This document shows positions 34,098 to 42,790 of a stretch of 44,008 nt of DNA, piece after piece (the first letter of the stretch is position 1; each line of letters opens with the position of its first letter). The notes below the pieces were generated by a model that ran no database searches, had not been told where the DNA came from, and saw only the letters and a program-made list of their open reading frames with translations. Source of the DNA: Candidatus Poseidoniaceae archaeon (lineage in GTDB: Archaea; Thermoplasmatota; Poseidoniia; Poseidoniales; Poseidoniaceae); assembly GCA_949372655.1 (NCBI GenBank), contig CASIAI010000003.1:1-44008 (forward strand), read 5' to 3'. A program made the position numbers and the translations under genes.

Positions 34098-35291
34098 TTG
34101 AGCATATCAAATCCTAGTGAAGAACATATGATGCTGCGCGAAATGGTTCGTGATTGGGTTAAAGAAAATGTCGAGCCACAAGCCTTTGAGCATGATAAAG
34201 AAGAGAAATTCAACCTAGAACTTCTAAAATCGATGGGAGAAATGGGTCTTCTTGGAATCAGTGCTCCAGAAGAATATGGTGGTGCTGGACTTGATGCGAC
34301 TGCTTGTACCATAATCCATGAAGAATTATCAGCATCTGACCCTGGGTTTGCACTTGCTTACTTAGCCCATTCTATGCTATTTGTCAATAACTTATCCTTC
34401 AATGGAAATGAAGAGCAAAAAGCAAGAATTCTACCTAAAGTATGTTCTGGAGAATGGATTGGCGCAATGGCAATGTCAGAGCCCGATGCAGGTACTGATG
34501 TTCTTGGACTTTCAACAACTGCAAAGCAGACTGAAGATGGTAGTTGGTGTATCAATGGTAGAAAGATGTGGATCACGAATGGATGTTTAGATGAAGACGG
34601 AACTCCAGCAGATGTTGTCTGGGTTTACGCAAGAACAGGAACTGATGATAGGGGGAGAGTTGAGATGTCGACTTTCATTGTCGAAGCAGGTATGCCAGGA
34701 TATTCAGTTGGTCAGAAGATTTTGGATAAAACCGGAATGCGTGCGTCTAATACAGCAGAATTAGTTTTTGATAATTGTATAGTTCCAGCGTCTAATTTGG
34801 TTGGAAGAACAGGTGAGTCGCTAATTCATATGATGTGTAATCTTGAGGCTGAAAGACTAACTTTGGCTGCAATGTCACTGGGGATTTCAAGAAGGTGCCT
34901 TGATGAGATGAACAGATATGCTACAGATAGAACAGCATTCAAGAGTCAAATTAGAGACTTTGGGCAAATACAAAGATACATCGGTGATTCTTGGGCTAAA
35001 TATCGTGCTATGCGTGCTTATATCTACGATACTGCAGCGAGTATGACTCTTGGTAAGCCAGGTCACAGGCTCGATTCAGACGGCGTCAAGTTATTTGCTG
35101 CTACTGCCGCAAAAGAAATTGCAGATTCTGCCATACAAGTTTTAGGTGGCTATGGATATGTAGCCGAGTATCATGTGGAAAGACTGTGGAGAGATTCAAA
35201 ACTTCTAGAGATCGGTGGTGGGACTGTAGAATCCCATCAAAAGAATATTACCAGGGATCTGTTTAAGAATCCGGAAATTATCAATCAATGA
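34098..35291 (+). CDS. Acyl-CoA dehydrogenase
   Basis: 397 residues. Family blocks are present: LGISAPEEYGGAGLD, AMAMSEPDAGTDVLGL (FAD and substrate binding), KMWITNG, ILDKTGMRASNTAELVFDNC and QVLGGYGYVAEYHVERLWRDSKLLEIGGGTVE. The usual YEGT catalytic Glu position is replaced by GGGT, as in isovaleryl-CoA dehydrogenase. There the base lies in the LEAERL segment, which is also present here. It catalyses the FAD-dependent first step of fatty- or branched-acyl-CoA oxidation. I chose a TTG start with AGGTGG five bases upstream. A GTG three codons earlier is the alternative. Its 3' end overlaps the convergent gene by 11 bp. Confidence 0.9.
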   Translation: MSISNPSEEHMMLREMVRDWVKENVEPQAFEHDKEEKFNLELLKSMGEMGLLGISAPEEYGGAGLDATACTIIHEELSASDPGFALAYLAHSMLFVNNLSFNGNEEQKARILPKVCSGEWIGAMAMSEPDAGTDVLGLSTTAKQTEDGSWCINGRKMWITNGCLDEDGTPADVVWVYARTGTDDRGRVEMSTFIVEAGMPGYSVGQKILDKTGMRASNTAELVFDNCIVPASNLVGRTGESLIHMMCNLEAERLTLAAMSLGISRRCLDEMNRYATDRTAFKSQIRDFGQIQRYIGDSWAKYRAMRAYIYDTAASMTLGKPGHRLDSDGVKLFAATAAKEIADSAIQVLGGYGYVAEYHVERLWRDSKLLEIGGGTVESHQKNITRDLFKNPEIINQ

Positions 35292-36156
35292 TTTCGGTAA
35301 TCTGTTTTACACTCACTAATTTCTTAGTTGAATTCCAAGCAAATGCGATTAAACTACTGGTCAACAGTAAAGCAATTGCAATTACTGTTCCCCAAGTCCA
35401 AACATTAGAAATTGTTTTCATTGAGTCATCATTCATTAATATTCCAAATGATGTAGTGATACCTACTGCTAACGCAGTTTGAAATTTAATTATCACTGGT
35501 AATTTGAGTGCGTTTGAGGAATGACCCAACCGTTGTAATAAATAGAGAGCCCAACAAGTTGATCCTACAGACCAACTAATGATTTCAGCAGGATAGTTTT
35601 TAGTTATCATTATCTCATTCTTCGATAAGTAATTGTCAAACGCTAAAAGAAGTATGATGAAAAGCAGTGATGCTCCTAATAAGTGAATAACTTCAGTCAT
35701 TACAGGTGAAGTATATTCATCTCTCTCATTATTGTTAACTTCTATGTTTGAATCTTTCAAGACAGATTCTATTTTTTCTGTTTTATGTTTTCTTTTTTCA
35801 ATCATATCAACACGTTCGGAGAGTCTCTGCATTTCCTCTAAAACCATAATTAGATTATCATTTTGTTCAGATACAAGAGACATTCTTTCTTGTTCAAACT
35901 CCGGTAATGTGACCATTGATGGTACGTCATTTAGTAATCCTTCGGAAGATAATTCTTGACGTGCTTCTTCGAGCTTCTTTTGTTTTTTGATATCCCTTTT
36001 TTGCTTATTTTCATTTATTGCAGATTTTATTGAGTCATTAGCATTACCAACTACTGATTTTGTCGAATTAGCGACTTTACGCGATAATTCGGATAGTTTA
36101 TTTCCAGTCGAATTCAATTTTTCTGCCAATGTAAGTGGCTTGGACTCGTCAGACAT
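35281..36156 (-). CDS. Membrane protein with N-terminal coiled coil
   Basis: 291 residues. The first about 140 residues are charged and helical, with heptad-like stretches (KLSELSRKVANSTKSV, EEMQRLSERVDMIEKRKHK), and are predicted coiled coil. Four hydrophobic segments follow (about 156-172, 187-207, 218-236, 250-270). No family is recognised. It may be a membrane scaffold or sensor. Confidence 0.6.
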   Translation of the reverse strand: MSDESKPLTLAEKLNSTGNKLSELSRKVANSTKSVVGNANDSIKSAINENKQKRDIKKQKKLEEARQELSSEGLLNDVPSMVTLPEFEQERMSLVSEQNDNLIMVLEEMQRLSERVDMIEKRKHKTEKIESVLKDSNIEVNNNERDEYTSPVMTEVIHLLGASLLFIILLLAFDNYLSKNEIMITKNYPAEIISWSVGSTCWALYLLQRLGHSSNALKLPVIIKFQTALAVGITTSFGILMNDDSMKTISNVWTWGTVIAIALLLTSSLIAFAWNSTKKLVSVKQITEIID

Positions 36157-36198
36157 AGATGGTCTTAGATTAACATTATAGTTAATTCTTCGTAGTAA

Positions 36199-36810
36199 TT
36201 AGTATGCCACTGGAACAGGGTCTAGCATTCTCCATAGGTACCAACAAGCAGCAGTTCGATAAGGTGACCATCGCTTAGCAAGTACTTCTATAGATTCATT
36301 ACTTCCTACATCAGGTACTAACATTTTGATAGCTCGGATTAACGCAATATCACCAATACTGAAAACATCGGGGCGAGTAAAAGAAAACATCAGCATCATT
36401 TCTGCAGTCCAAGGTCCAATACCTTTGAATTGAATCAAATGAGTTTTAATTTCCTTATCAGACATATTATCCCAGTCCATCTCTAAAAGTAATTTAGACT
36501 GTTCTGCTAATCCATAAATGTAGTTTGACTTCGGACGTGTTAATCCACATTTAGCGATTTCTTCTTTAGTGAACTTTAGTACGTTTTCTGGATTGACTGA
36601 TTCTAACTTTCCAACCAACCTTCCCCAGATAGCATCGGCGGCAATAACAGATATTTGTTGACCAACAATTGAACGAATAGTAGTTTGGAAAAGGTCATCT
36701 TTACTTTCAAGGTAACCATCATGGTATTTTTCTACAATTGGCCCGAGTAATTCGTCATCCTTCAAGTAATCAACGGCTAAGTCCCACCAGTCTGGTTTTC
36801 CATTCCCCAT
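36199..36810 (-). CDS. alkA: DNA-3-methyladenine glycosylase, AlkA-like (HhH-GPD)
   Basis: 203 residues. The helix-hairpin-helix LIQFKGIGPWTAEMMLMF is followed by the catalytic Asp in VFSIGDIALIRAI. The SIVGQQIS block and the closing SPYRTAACWYLWR are also typical of AlkA. It excises alkylated bases and leaves an abasic site in base-excision repair. It diverges from the HD-domain gene with about 40 bp between starts, so the promoters must overlap. I preferred the ATG to a TTG three codons upstream. Confidence 0.9.
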   Translation of the reverse strand: MGNGKPDWWDLAVDYLKDDELLGPIVEKYHDGYLESKDDLFQTTIRSIVGQQISVIAADAIWGRLVGKLESVNPENVLKFTKEEIAKCGLTRPKSNYIYGLAEQSKLLLEMDWDNMSDKEIKTHLIQFKGIGPWTAEMMLMFSFTRPDVFSIGDIALIRAIKMLVPDVGSNESIEVLAKRWSPYRTAACWYLWRMLDPVPVAY

Positions 36811-36849
36811 GTTAGTCAATTAGGGGTCGAGGTTTTGACCTCTTGCTTT

Positions 36850-37335
36850 ATGGCACAAATCATGCGAGAATCATTAACTGAGATACTTGGACTAAAAGAC
36901 ATCGTTCGTACAGGCTGGGTTAGAAATGATGTCAAGAACCCAGAATCAGTAGCAGCACACTCTTGGGGAATGGCTATATTAGCACTAAAGTTGACTCCCA
37001 AAGAACTAGATTTATCTAAAGTATTGAGTTTATGTTTAGTTCACGATATTCCAGAGGTTAGAGTTGGTGATCTTACTCCTCATGATGATTGTTCTACTAA
37101 AGCGGAAGATGAATTTAAAGCTATGAAAGAATTAGCTCCGGAGTGGTTATCTCTGTTTCAAGAGTATGAGATGGGAGAAACAGAAGAGGCAAAGTTCGTC
37201 AAGCAGTTGGATAAATTAGATATGGGGCTTCAGGCTATGATTTATGAGTCTAAACAGGACCTTGATTTATCAGAATTCAAGTCTAGCGCATTGTCAAAAA
37301 TCAGTAATTTAGAACTTTCTTCATTAATCATTTGA
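36850..37335 (+). CDS. HD-domain phosphohydrolase (HDDC2/YfbR-like)
   Basis: 161 residues. The HD signature is present: ESVAAHSWGMA (H), CLVHDIPEVRVGDLTPHD (HD plus E) and KQLDKLDMGLQA (second D). The family dephosphorylates deoxynucleoside monophosphates or similar substrates with a divalent metal. It sits next to and divergent from alkA, which suggests a link to nucleotide pool cleaning, but this is only context. Confidence 0.85.
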   Translation: MAQIMRESLTEILGLKDIVRTGWVRNDVKNPESVAAHSWGMAILALKLTPKELDLSKVLSLCLVHDIPEVRVGDLTPHDDCSTKAEDEFKAMKELAPEWLSLFQEYEMGETEEAKFVKQLDKLDMGLQAMIYESKQDLDLSEFKSSALSKISNLELSSLII

Positions 37336-37387
37336 GACGTTTTCTTCCGACAAGAACAAAAAGGGGTTCGCAACCGGCAAACTACAC

Positions 37388-37460
37388 AGCCCGATAGTGT
37401 AGGGGTCCATCATAGCGGGTTTTGGTCCCGCTGACCTCGGTTCAAATCCGAGTCGGGCTA
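37388..37460 (+). tRNA. tRNA-Gln (anticodon TTG)
   Basis: The 7-bp acceptor AGCCCGA/TCGGGCT is perfect. The anticodon stem is GCGGG/CCCGC with loop TTTTGGT, which gives anticodon TTG. The T stem is CTCGG/CCGAG with loop TTCAAAT. The discriminator is A, and CCA is encoded at 37461-37463. There is no intron. The first pair is A1-U72, which in archaea marks tRNA-Gln for the GatDE amidotransferase route (Glu-tRNA-Gln to Gln-tRNA-Gln). The next gene, on the other strand, ends 3 bp after the CCA. Confidence 0.95.
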
Positions 37461-37465
37461 CCAAT

Positions 37466-38134
37466 TTAGTCGAATTGATATCTAAACTGAGGCACAATTA
37501 TCAATGATGCATTCATCGCAATTAGTAATGTCCAAATTATAAGTCCTAAAATTGGAACACTTCCCATTGAACTTTCATATTCAACACATTCATCCCATCC
37601 AAATGATGATGAATCCCATTCAGCACATTCAGCGTCTGGATCATCACTAAATATCCATCCAACGATTGTTCCAACTAGTCCAATGACGGAAAATACAGTA
37701 CATACAATTAGAGCGGAAAATCTTCCTTTGGCCATCATTACTCCAAAGGTAATCCCTGTCACATAGAATATTAAGAATACAATGCCGAGTAGTACAATTA
37801 TTGCTCCAAATCCAGTACCAGTATCCGCTGCTCCTTCCAATGCATCAACAAATAATCCTCCAAAAATTATTGGTAATGCCATGAATATTACGAAAAATCC
37901 CATTACAGATGCAAATATAGAACCTGCTGCAATCCTAATGGCTGGTTGTTCAGTGTATTCATGTAAAATGTCTCTTTTCGTAGAAGGTTCGGCAACTGAG
38001 AAATCCATGCCATCCTCCTCATCATCCATACCCCATTCGAATTCACCATCACATAGAGGACAGGCAAACTCGCCTTTTGCATCATCGTCAAGTTCTATCT
38101 CTCCTTCGCAGTGTGGGCATAGAATTTCAACCAT
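37466..38134 (-). CDS. Zinc-ribbon membrane protein of unknown function
   Basis: 222 residues. The N-terminus MVEILCPHCEGEIELD ... FACPLCDGEFEWG is a two-knuckle zinc ribbon. Four hydrophobic segments follow (about 70-95, 105-130, 136-160, 195-215), with an acidic, Cys-containing external loop (DDPDAECAEWDSSSFGWDECVEYE). It is a relative of the proteins at 7321-7803 and 15792-16574. The function is unknown. Confidence 0.75.
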   Translation of the reverse strand: MVEILCPHCEGEIELDDDAKGEFACPLCDGEFEWGMDDEEDGMDFSVAEPSTKRDILHEYTEQPAIRIAAGSIFASVMGFFVIFMALPIIFGGLFVDALEGAADTGTGFGAIIVLLGIVFLIFYVTGITFGVMMAKGRFSALIVCTVFSVIGLVGTIVGWIFSDDPDAECAEWDSSSFGWDECVEYESSMGSVPILGLIIWTLLIAMNASLIIVPQFRYQFD

Positions 38135-38236
38135 CGTTATCAAGCCACCCTAAAAGTCTCGAGTCATAATGTTTATGCCGTCATGTGACACACAGGTTCA
38201 TCAATCTAGTCCAAGTGGGGCTTCTTGTTGAGAGAT

Positions 38237-39088
38237 ATGGCAATTGACAAGATAGCAGTTCTAGGTGCAGGGCAAATGGGAAACGGAATTACACAAGTCG
38301 CTGCTTGTGCAGGCTATGAGGTTGTTATGATTGATATCAAACAAGAATTTGTCGATAGAGGAGTTTCTGCCATAGAGAAGTCTTTGGCGAAATTGGTCTC
38401 AAAAGAGAGGATGTCTAAGGAAGATGCAGATTCTGCTCGTGCAAGAATCTCAACTGCTATTGACCGTTCAGCATGTCATGATGTTGATTTAGCAATCGAG
38501 GCTGTACCAGAAATACTTGATTTGAAATTATCTATTTTTTCTGAACTCGACCAAATTTGTAAGCCTGAATGTATTCTAGCATCCAATACATCATCAATTT
38601 CAATAAGCGAAATTGCTGCTGCAACCTCAAGACCAGATAGAGTGATTGGTATGCATTTTATGAATCCAGTCCCAATCATGAAATTGGTTGAAATAATAAA
38701 CGGTAAAGAGACTAGTGAGCAAACAAACTCGGCAGTTATTGCAGCCTCTGATAAAATGGGTAAGACTGCTCTATCATGTAATGATTCACCAGGATTTATA
38801 TCTAACAGAATACTTTGTCCAATGCTGAATGAAGCGATTTTGACATTACAAGAGGGTGTTGCTAAACCAGAAGCCATAGATGGTATAATGAAATTGGGAA
38901 TGAACCATCCAATCGGACCTTTGGCCCTTTCAGATTTGATAGGATTAGATACTGTTCTTCACATAATGAATGTTCTTCATGAAGGTTTAGGCGATGATAA
39001 GTATGCTCCTGCTCCATTACTGATTGAAATGGTTGAACAAGGTAAACTTGGCCGTAAATCTGGTGAAGGTTTCTATAATTATTCATGA
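38237..39088 (+). CDS. 3-hydroxyacyl-CoA (3-hydroxybutyryl-CoA) dehydrogenase
   Basis: 283 residues. The NAD-binding motif is [16 protein letters not shown]. The catalytic His lies in [18 protein letters not shown]. The Glu partner is probably the one in IEAVPE or KLVEI. The C-terminal domain has [17 protein letters not shown] and [18 protein letters not shown]. It oxidises 3-hydroxyacyl-CoA in beta-oxidation or acts in butyrate-type metabolism, and it fits with the acyl-CoA dehydrogenase 3 kb upstream. I chose the ATG over a TTG four codons earlier. Confidence 0.92.
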   Translation: MAIDKIAVLGAGQMGNGITQVAACAGYEVVMIDIKQEFVDRGVSAIEKSLAKLVSKERMSKEDADSARARISTAIDRSACHDVDLAIEAVPEILDLKLSIFSELDQICKPECILASNTSSISISEIAAATSRPDRVIGMHFMNPVPIMKLVEIINGKETSEQTNSAVIAASDKMGKTALSCNDSPGFISNRILCPMLNEAILTLQEGVAKPEAIDGIMKLGMNHPIGPLALSDLIGLDTVLHIMNVLHEGLGDDKYAPAPLLIEMVEQGKLGRKSGEGFYNYS

Positions 39089-39089
39089 T

Positions 39090-39098
39090 AAGGAGGTG
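39090..39098 (+). promoter_or_regulatory. Full-length Shine-Dalgarno (AAGGAGGTG)
   Basis: Nine bases match the anti-Shine-Dalgarno, five bases before the ATG of the DUF2237 gene and only 1 bp after the stop of the dehydrogenase. Most genes in this window lack a comparable site, so this supports coupled, high-level translation of the second gene. Confidence 0.75.
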
Positions 39099-39103
39099 TT
39101 GAT

Positions 39104-39466
39104 ATGAATCCAAAAATAAATGTTCTCGGAGAACCGATGCAAGATTGTTCAAAAGACCCATTAACTGGATGGTTTCGTGATGGTTGCTGTAATACTGACA
39201 GTAATGATGGAGGGCTTCACGTAGTTTGTTGTATACTGACCGATGCTTTTCTAGAGTTTGCTAAGTCTAAAGGAAATGACCTTATTACTCCAGCGCCACA
39301 ATTTAATTTCCCTGGCCTTAAGGCTGGAGATAGATGGTGCGTATGTGCCAGAACTTGGTTAGAAGCGGCAGAGACTGGTGTGGGTTGTCCTGTCAATTTA
39401 GAGGCTACTCATGAAGAAGCTCTAAGCGTGATTTCATTGGAAGTTCTAGAGTTATACGCTGAATAA
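39104..39466 (+). CDS. DUF2237 family protein
   Basis: 120 residues. NVLGEPMQDCSKDPLTGWFRDGCCNT ... GLHVVCCILTDAFLEFAKSKGNDL ... PGLKAGDRWCVCARTWLEA is the characteristic DUF2237 sequence, with many conserved cysteines (CC, CC, CVC). The biochemical role of this family is not known. It follows the dehydrogenase by 15 bp and is likely in the same operon as the SDR and aIF5A genes. Confidence 0.88.
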   Translation: MNPKINVLGEPMQDCSKDPLTGWFRDGCCNTDSNDGGLHVVCCILTDAFLEFAKSKGNDLITPAPQFNFPGLKAGDRWCVCARTWLEAAETGVGCPVNLEATHEEALSVISLEVLELYAE

Positions 39467-39495
39467 GATATAAGCCTGTTTTGTTTGGACAATTC

Positions 39496-40239
39496 ATGAA
39501 AGATGTATATCTTGTCACTGGAGCCTCGAGTGGAATTGGCAGATTCTTGAGTTTAGAACTGGTAAATTCTGGCTTCACTGTAATTGCCCTTTCTAGAGAT
39601 TCAAAACACCTGACTTCATTGGGTGGTGAGCTGAAGAAGATAGATTCAGATTCAATAGTAATAGCATGTGATCTATCTTCCTCTAGTGATATCATCGATG
39701 CTGGTAATGTAATACTGGGAAGAAGTCAAGACTTATCTGGAATTGTTCACAATGCGGGGGTAGTCGACCCGATTAAACCGATAGGCAAGGCTGATTCTAA
39801 TGATTGGAACTATCTGATCAAAGTTAATTTATTAGGTGTTCAAGAAATCACTCAAAAAGTATATCCATTAATGATTGGAGATAAACAAACACGTGTCACC
39901 ACAATTTCTAGTGGAGCATCAAAATATCCTATCAGTTCTTGGTCGGCATACTGTGTTTCAAAGGCAGGATTGGATATGTGGACAAGATGTCTAGCCGAAG
40001 AAGGCCGTAGCCAAAATATTAGTGCGATATCTGTAGCACCAGGAATAGTAGATACCAATATGCAGATTAATATCCGTTCTTCAAAGCCAGAGGACTTCCC
40101 ACTACTACCTCATTTTGTTGATTATCATGAATCGGGGCAACTGGTAAAACCCGAAGTGGTTGCTAAACAATTACTTGATTTAGTAACCAACCACAATATG
40201 GAACAGAGTGGTGAAAGGTTTGATGTTAGGGATTTATGA
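39496..40239 (+). CDS. Short-chain dehydrogenase/reductase (sepiapterin/benzil-reductase-like)
   Basis: 247 residues. TGASSGIG (cofactor), HNAG, a catalytic Ser in TISSGA and YCVSK (YxxxK) are present, followed by SVAPGIVDTNMQ. The C-terminal part with SRSQNI-like and HFVDYHESGQLVKPEVVA segments resembles sepiapterin- or benzil-reductase-type SDRs. The cofactor is NAD(P) and the substrate is unknown. The ATG is taken over a TTG 15 bp upstream. Its stop overlaps the first possible start of aIF5A (ATGA). Confidence 0.85.
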   Translation: MKDVYLVTGASSGIGRFLSLELVNSGFTVIALSRDSKHLTSLGGELKKIDSDSIVIACDLSSSSDIIDAGNVILGRSQDLSGIVHNAGVVDPIKPIGKADSNDWNYLIKVNLLGVQEITQKVYPLMIGDKQTRVTTISSGASKYPISSWSAYCVSKAGLDMWTRCLAEEGRSQNISAISVAPGIVDTNMQINIRSSKPEDFPLLPHFVDYHESGQLVKPEVVAKQLLDLVTNHNMEQSGERFDVRDL

Positions 40240-40304
40240 TTTTTAGCCTAAATCGTGGCAAGGGTCATAAGCCCACACCAAAGCAGAGTAAACAGGCGAG
40301 TTCT

Positions 40305-40691
40305 ATGGTAGGGACAGATAGAGTTGAGATTAGGACATTAAAAGTCGGAAGATTTTGTGTTGTTGAGGATGAAGCATACAAGATTTTGAGCATATCGACC
40401 TCTAAGCCAGGTAAACACGGTTCTGCAAAAGCTAGAATTGAATTAGTGTCATTATTTTCAAGTAAGAAGATTTCTCATGTTGGTTCAGTTACTGATAATA
40501 TCTACGTTCCTATGATTGAAAAAGGAACTGCAATGGTCACTCACATGGATGGTAATGAAGTTCATGCAATGAATATGAAAGACCATAGCATGATGATTCT
40601 CCCTATCGAAGAAGGAATGAATATCGAAGCTGGTAAAGAAATCATGTGGATGGAAGCATTAGGTCGCTTCAAGATTATCAGAGACCACTGA
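40305..40691 (+). CDS. aif5A: Translation initiation/elongation factor aIF5A
   Basis: 128 residues. The hypusination loop STSKPGKHGSAKAR places the modified lysine at K37, as in other archaeal IF5A proteins, and an OB-fold follows (VPMIEKGTAMVTHMDGNEVHAMN). It helps the ribosome through stalling sequences. I chose the internal ATG because it gives the family's usual length. The frame also opens at 40236 with an ATGA overlap to the SDR gene, which would add a basic 23-residue extension. Its presence is strong evidence that the DNA is archaeal. Confidence 0.93.
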   Translation: MVGTDRVEIRTLKVGRFCVVEDEAYKILSISTSKPGKHGSAKARIELVSLFSSKKISHVGSVTDNIYVPMIEKGTAMVTHMDGNEVHAMNMKDHSMMILPIEEGMNIEAGKEIMWMEALGRFKIIRDH

Positions 40692-40779
40692 TTCGAACCT
40701 CAATCTTAGGTGTAGATTACTACACTATGTATTAAATGCAGGTGTCTAATTGATAAACCGTGCTTGAAAACTGAGCCTT

Positions 40780-42786
40780 ATGGCTGATACTTTAGTGACT
40801 AGCGTAAGTGAATCTGCAGGTTTGTCTGCTAAGGATACACTAAACGCGATGGGAGATGACAAAAAGAAAGCATTGAAGAGTTGGTATTTCTATGATTGGG
40901 CTAACCAAGCATATGCGTTAACTGTTATGACAGTTATCGCTCCAGCACTAATGGCTGCATTATACAATACTGCAACAGGTACTCAATCTGGAGATACATT
41001 TTATGCTTGGGTTTTAACATTTTCAATGCTATTTGTAGTACTCACTGCTCCAGCTCTTGGTGTGATTGCCGATAAGATTCCGGTTAAGAAAAAGTTACTG
41101 AAATGGTATACAATAGTCGGAATTACCTTCACTGCTCTAATGGGAGCCGCACCGTATTTTGGTTCACAAGGATATATCATACTGGCAGTAATGTATACAA
41201 TTGGAACTATCGGTTTTACTGGTGGAAACGTAATTTATTATTCATTCATGCCATATTTAGCACCTAGAAATTGTCAAGATCATGTTTCTACTTGGGGCTA
41301 TGCATATGGTTTCATTGGCGGCTCGATGATACTTATTTTCCACCTCATAGTTTTGATGGGAACTAGTTGGGATACTAATTTCCAGATGGCTATAATATTC
41401 GCAACTTCCGCAATTTGGTGGTGGGGCTTTGGATTACAGATGTTCAAGTGGACTCCAGAACCAGATATTCCATCTTCAATGGAATGGAAAGGAATCAAAG
41501 ATGCGACTAAAGTTGCTTACTCGCAGGTGTTTCAAACTTTTAGGGAGATAAGACGTTTCAAAGTTCTTGCATACTTCCTTTTGGCTTATTTGCTGTTTTA
41601 TGATGGAGTCAATACAATTGCTAGTATGGCTACTGCATTTGGAGAATCTGTACTAAGACTAAACCAAAGTATGAACGTTATGCTTCTTCTAACAGTTAAT
41701 ATTGTGGCAATACCGATGACTATCGTATTTGGTAAGTTGGCAAATGTTAAAGGAACAAAGTTTGCTTTGATGTTAGCATTGATCATCTATTGTTTTGTTG
41801 CCGTTATAGCAGCAGGTTTTGCACCACTTGCGCTTGAAGGAGAAGAAGATGCTGAACGTTATGACTTTACATTCGAATGGGATAATGACACCTCGGAATA
41901 TGAACTAAAATCGCTATATGATAGAGGGTATGAGAGTTGGGTCGGAGAAACCTCATCTGGTGATTCTGAATTCAGAGATAACTTCCAGCAATATTTCCCA
42001 GATAATTCAACTGATTATGGCAAAGAAAGTTCAGGTTCTTCCACTATCGGAACTGGCTTACTCGTATGTCTAATGATATTGGCATTTGTGGCTATAATAG
42101 GTGGAGGAGTGATGTTTATTCAGAGTAAAGAACTTGGCAAGATAGGTGTTTTTGCAATGATTGCTATTGTAGTAGTGGGTATACTTGGTGCATCACTACT
42201 CGCTGGACAATCTGAAGAAGATGAGAAGGAATTACACAATATTGGCGAAACCGATGCAGCAGCAATTGTCGCTAATTTCGATAATGCTAGCGACCACCGA
42301 TTTGCAATAATTTTTGTTGGCGGACCATTAGCAGGTAATGATGAAATCGGCGATAGCCATCCAACGATAGTAGACCAAGGTGGCCCTGTTGATGGATGGG
42401 CTGAATTTATGCGCGAGAACGTTTGGAAACCATTCGGCATAACTGTGGCATTACAATGGATCATTCTTGGAATGTTTGTTGGTGTTGCAATGGGTTCAGC
42501 AGGAGCACAAGCACGTTCCATGTTTTCTCAATTAGTTCCAGAAACTAGAACTTCTGAGTTCTTTGGTTTCTTCGGATTCCTTGGTAAGTCTGCCGCTATG
42601 ATTGGTACTTTCTTATACGGTATCACAAGTACTGCATTCGATAGTAGAGTTGCGATTCTATCGATAGTATTGGTGATTTTAGCTGGTACTTACTTAACCA
42701 GTAAGGTGGACTTAGAAGAAGGAATTAGAGTTGCAGAAGAAGAAGATGCTAAAAACCGTGCTCTGTCATCTGGAGAATCTAAATAA
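40780..42786 (+). CDS. UMF1/Atg22-type MFS transporter with a large insert
   Basis: 668 residues. KSWYFYDWANQAYALTVMTVIAPALM is the signature of the UMF1/Atg22 branch of the major facilitator superfamily, and about 12 core membrane segments are visible. Between core segments at about residues 355-540 there is an insert with an acidic soluble part (LEGEEDAERYDFTFEWDNDTSE) and two extra membrane helices (GTGLLVCLMILAFVAIIGGGVMF, IGVFAMIAIVVVGILGASLL). The substrate is unknown; vacuolar family members export amino acids. The usual family length is nearer 450-500 residues. Confidence 0.85.
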   Translation: MADTLVTSVSESAGLSAKDTLNAMGDDKKKALKSWYFYDWANQAYALTVMTVIAPALMAALYNTATGTQSGDTFYAWVLTFSMLFVVLTAPALGVIADKIPVKKKLLKWYTIVGITFTALMGAAPYFGSQGYIILAVMYTIGTIGFTGGNVIYYSFMPYLAPRNCQDHVSTWGYAYGFIGGSMILIFHLIVLMGTSWDTNFQMAIIFATSAIWWWGFGLQMFKWTPEPDIPSSMEWKGIKDATKVAYSQVFQTFREIRRFKVLAYFLLAYLLFYDGVNTIASMATAFGESVLRLNQSMNVMLLLTVNIVAIPMTIVFGKLANVKGTKFALMLALIIYCFVAVIAAGFAPLALEGEEDAERYDFTFEWDNDTSEYELKSLYDRGYESWVGETSSGDSEFRDNFQQYFPDNSTDYGKESSGSSTIGTGLLVCLMILAFVAIIGGGVMFIQSKELGKIGVFAMIAIVVVGILGASLLAGQSEEDEKELHNIGETDAAAIVANFDNASDHRFAIIFVGGPLAGNDEIGDSHPTIVDQGGPVDGWAEFMRENVWKPFGITVALQWIILGMFVGVAMGSAGAQARSMFSQLVPETRTSEFFGFFGFLGKSAAMIGTFLYGITSTAFDSRVAILSIVLVILAGTYLTSKVDLEEGIRVAEEEDAKNRALSSGESK

Positions 42787-42790
42787 AAAT

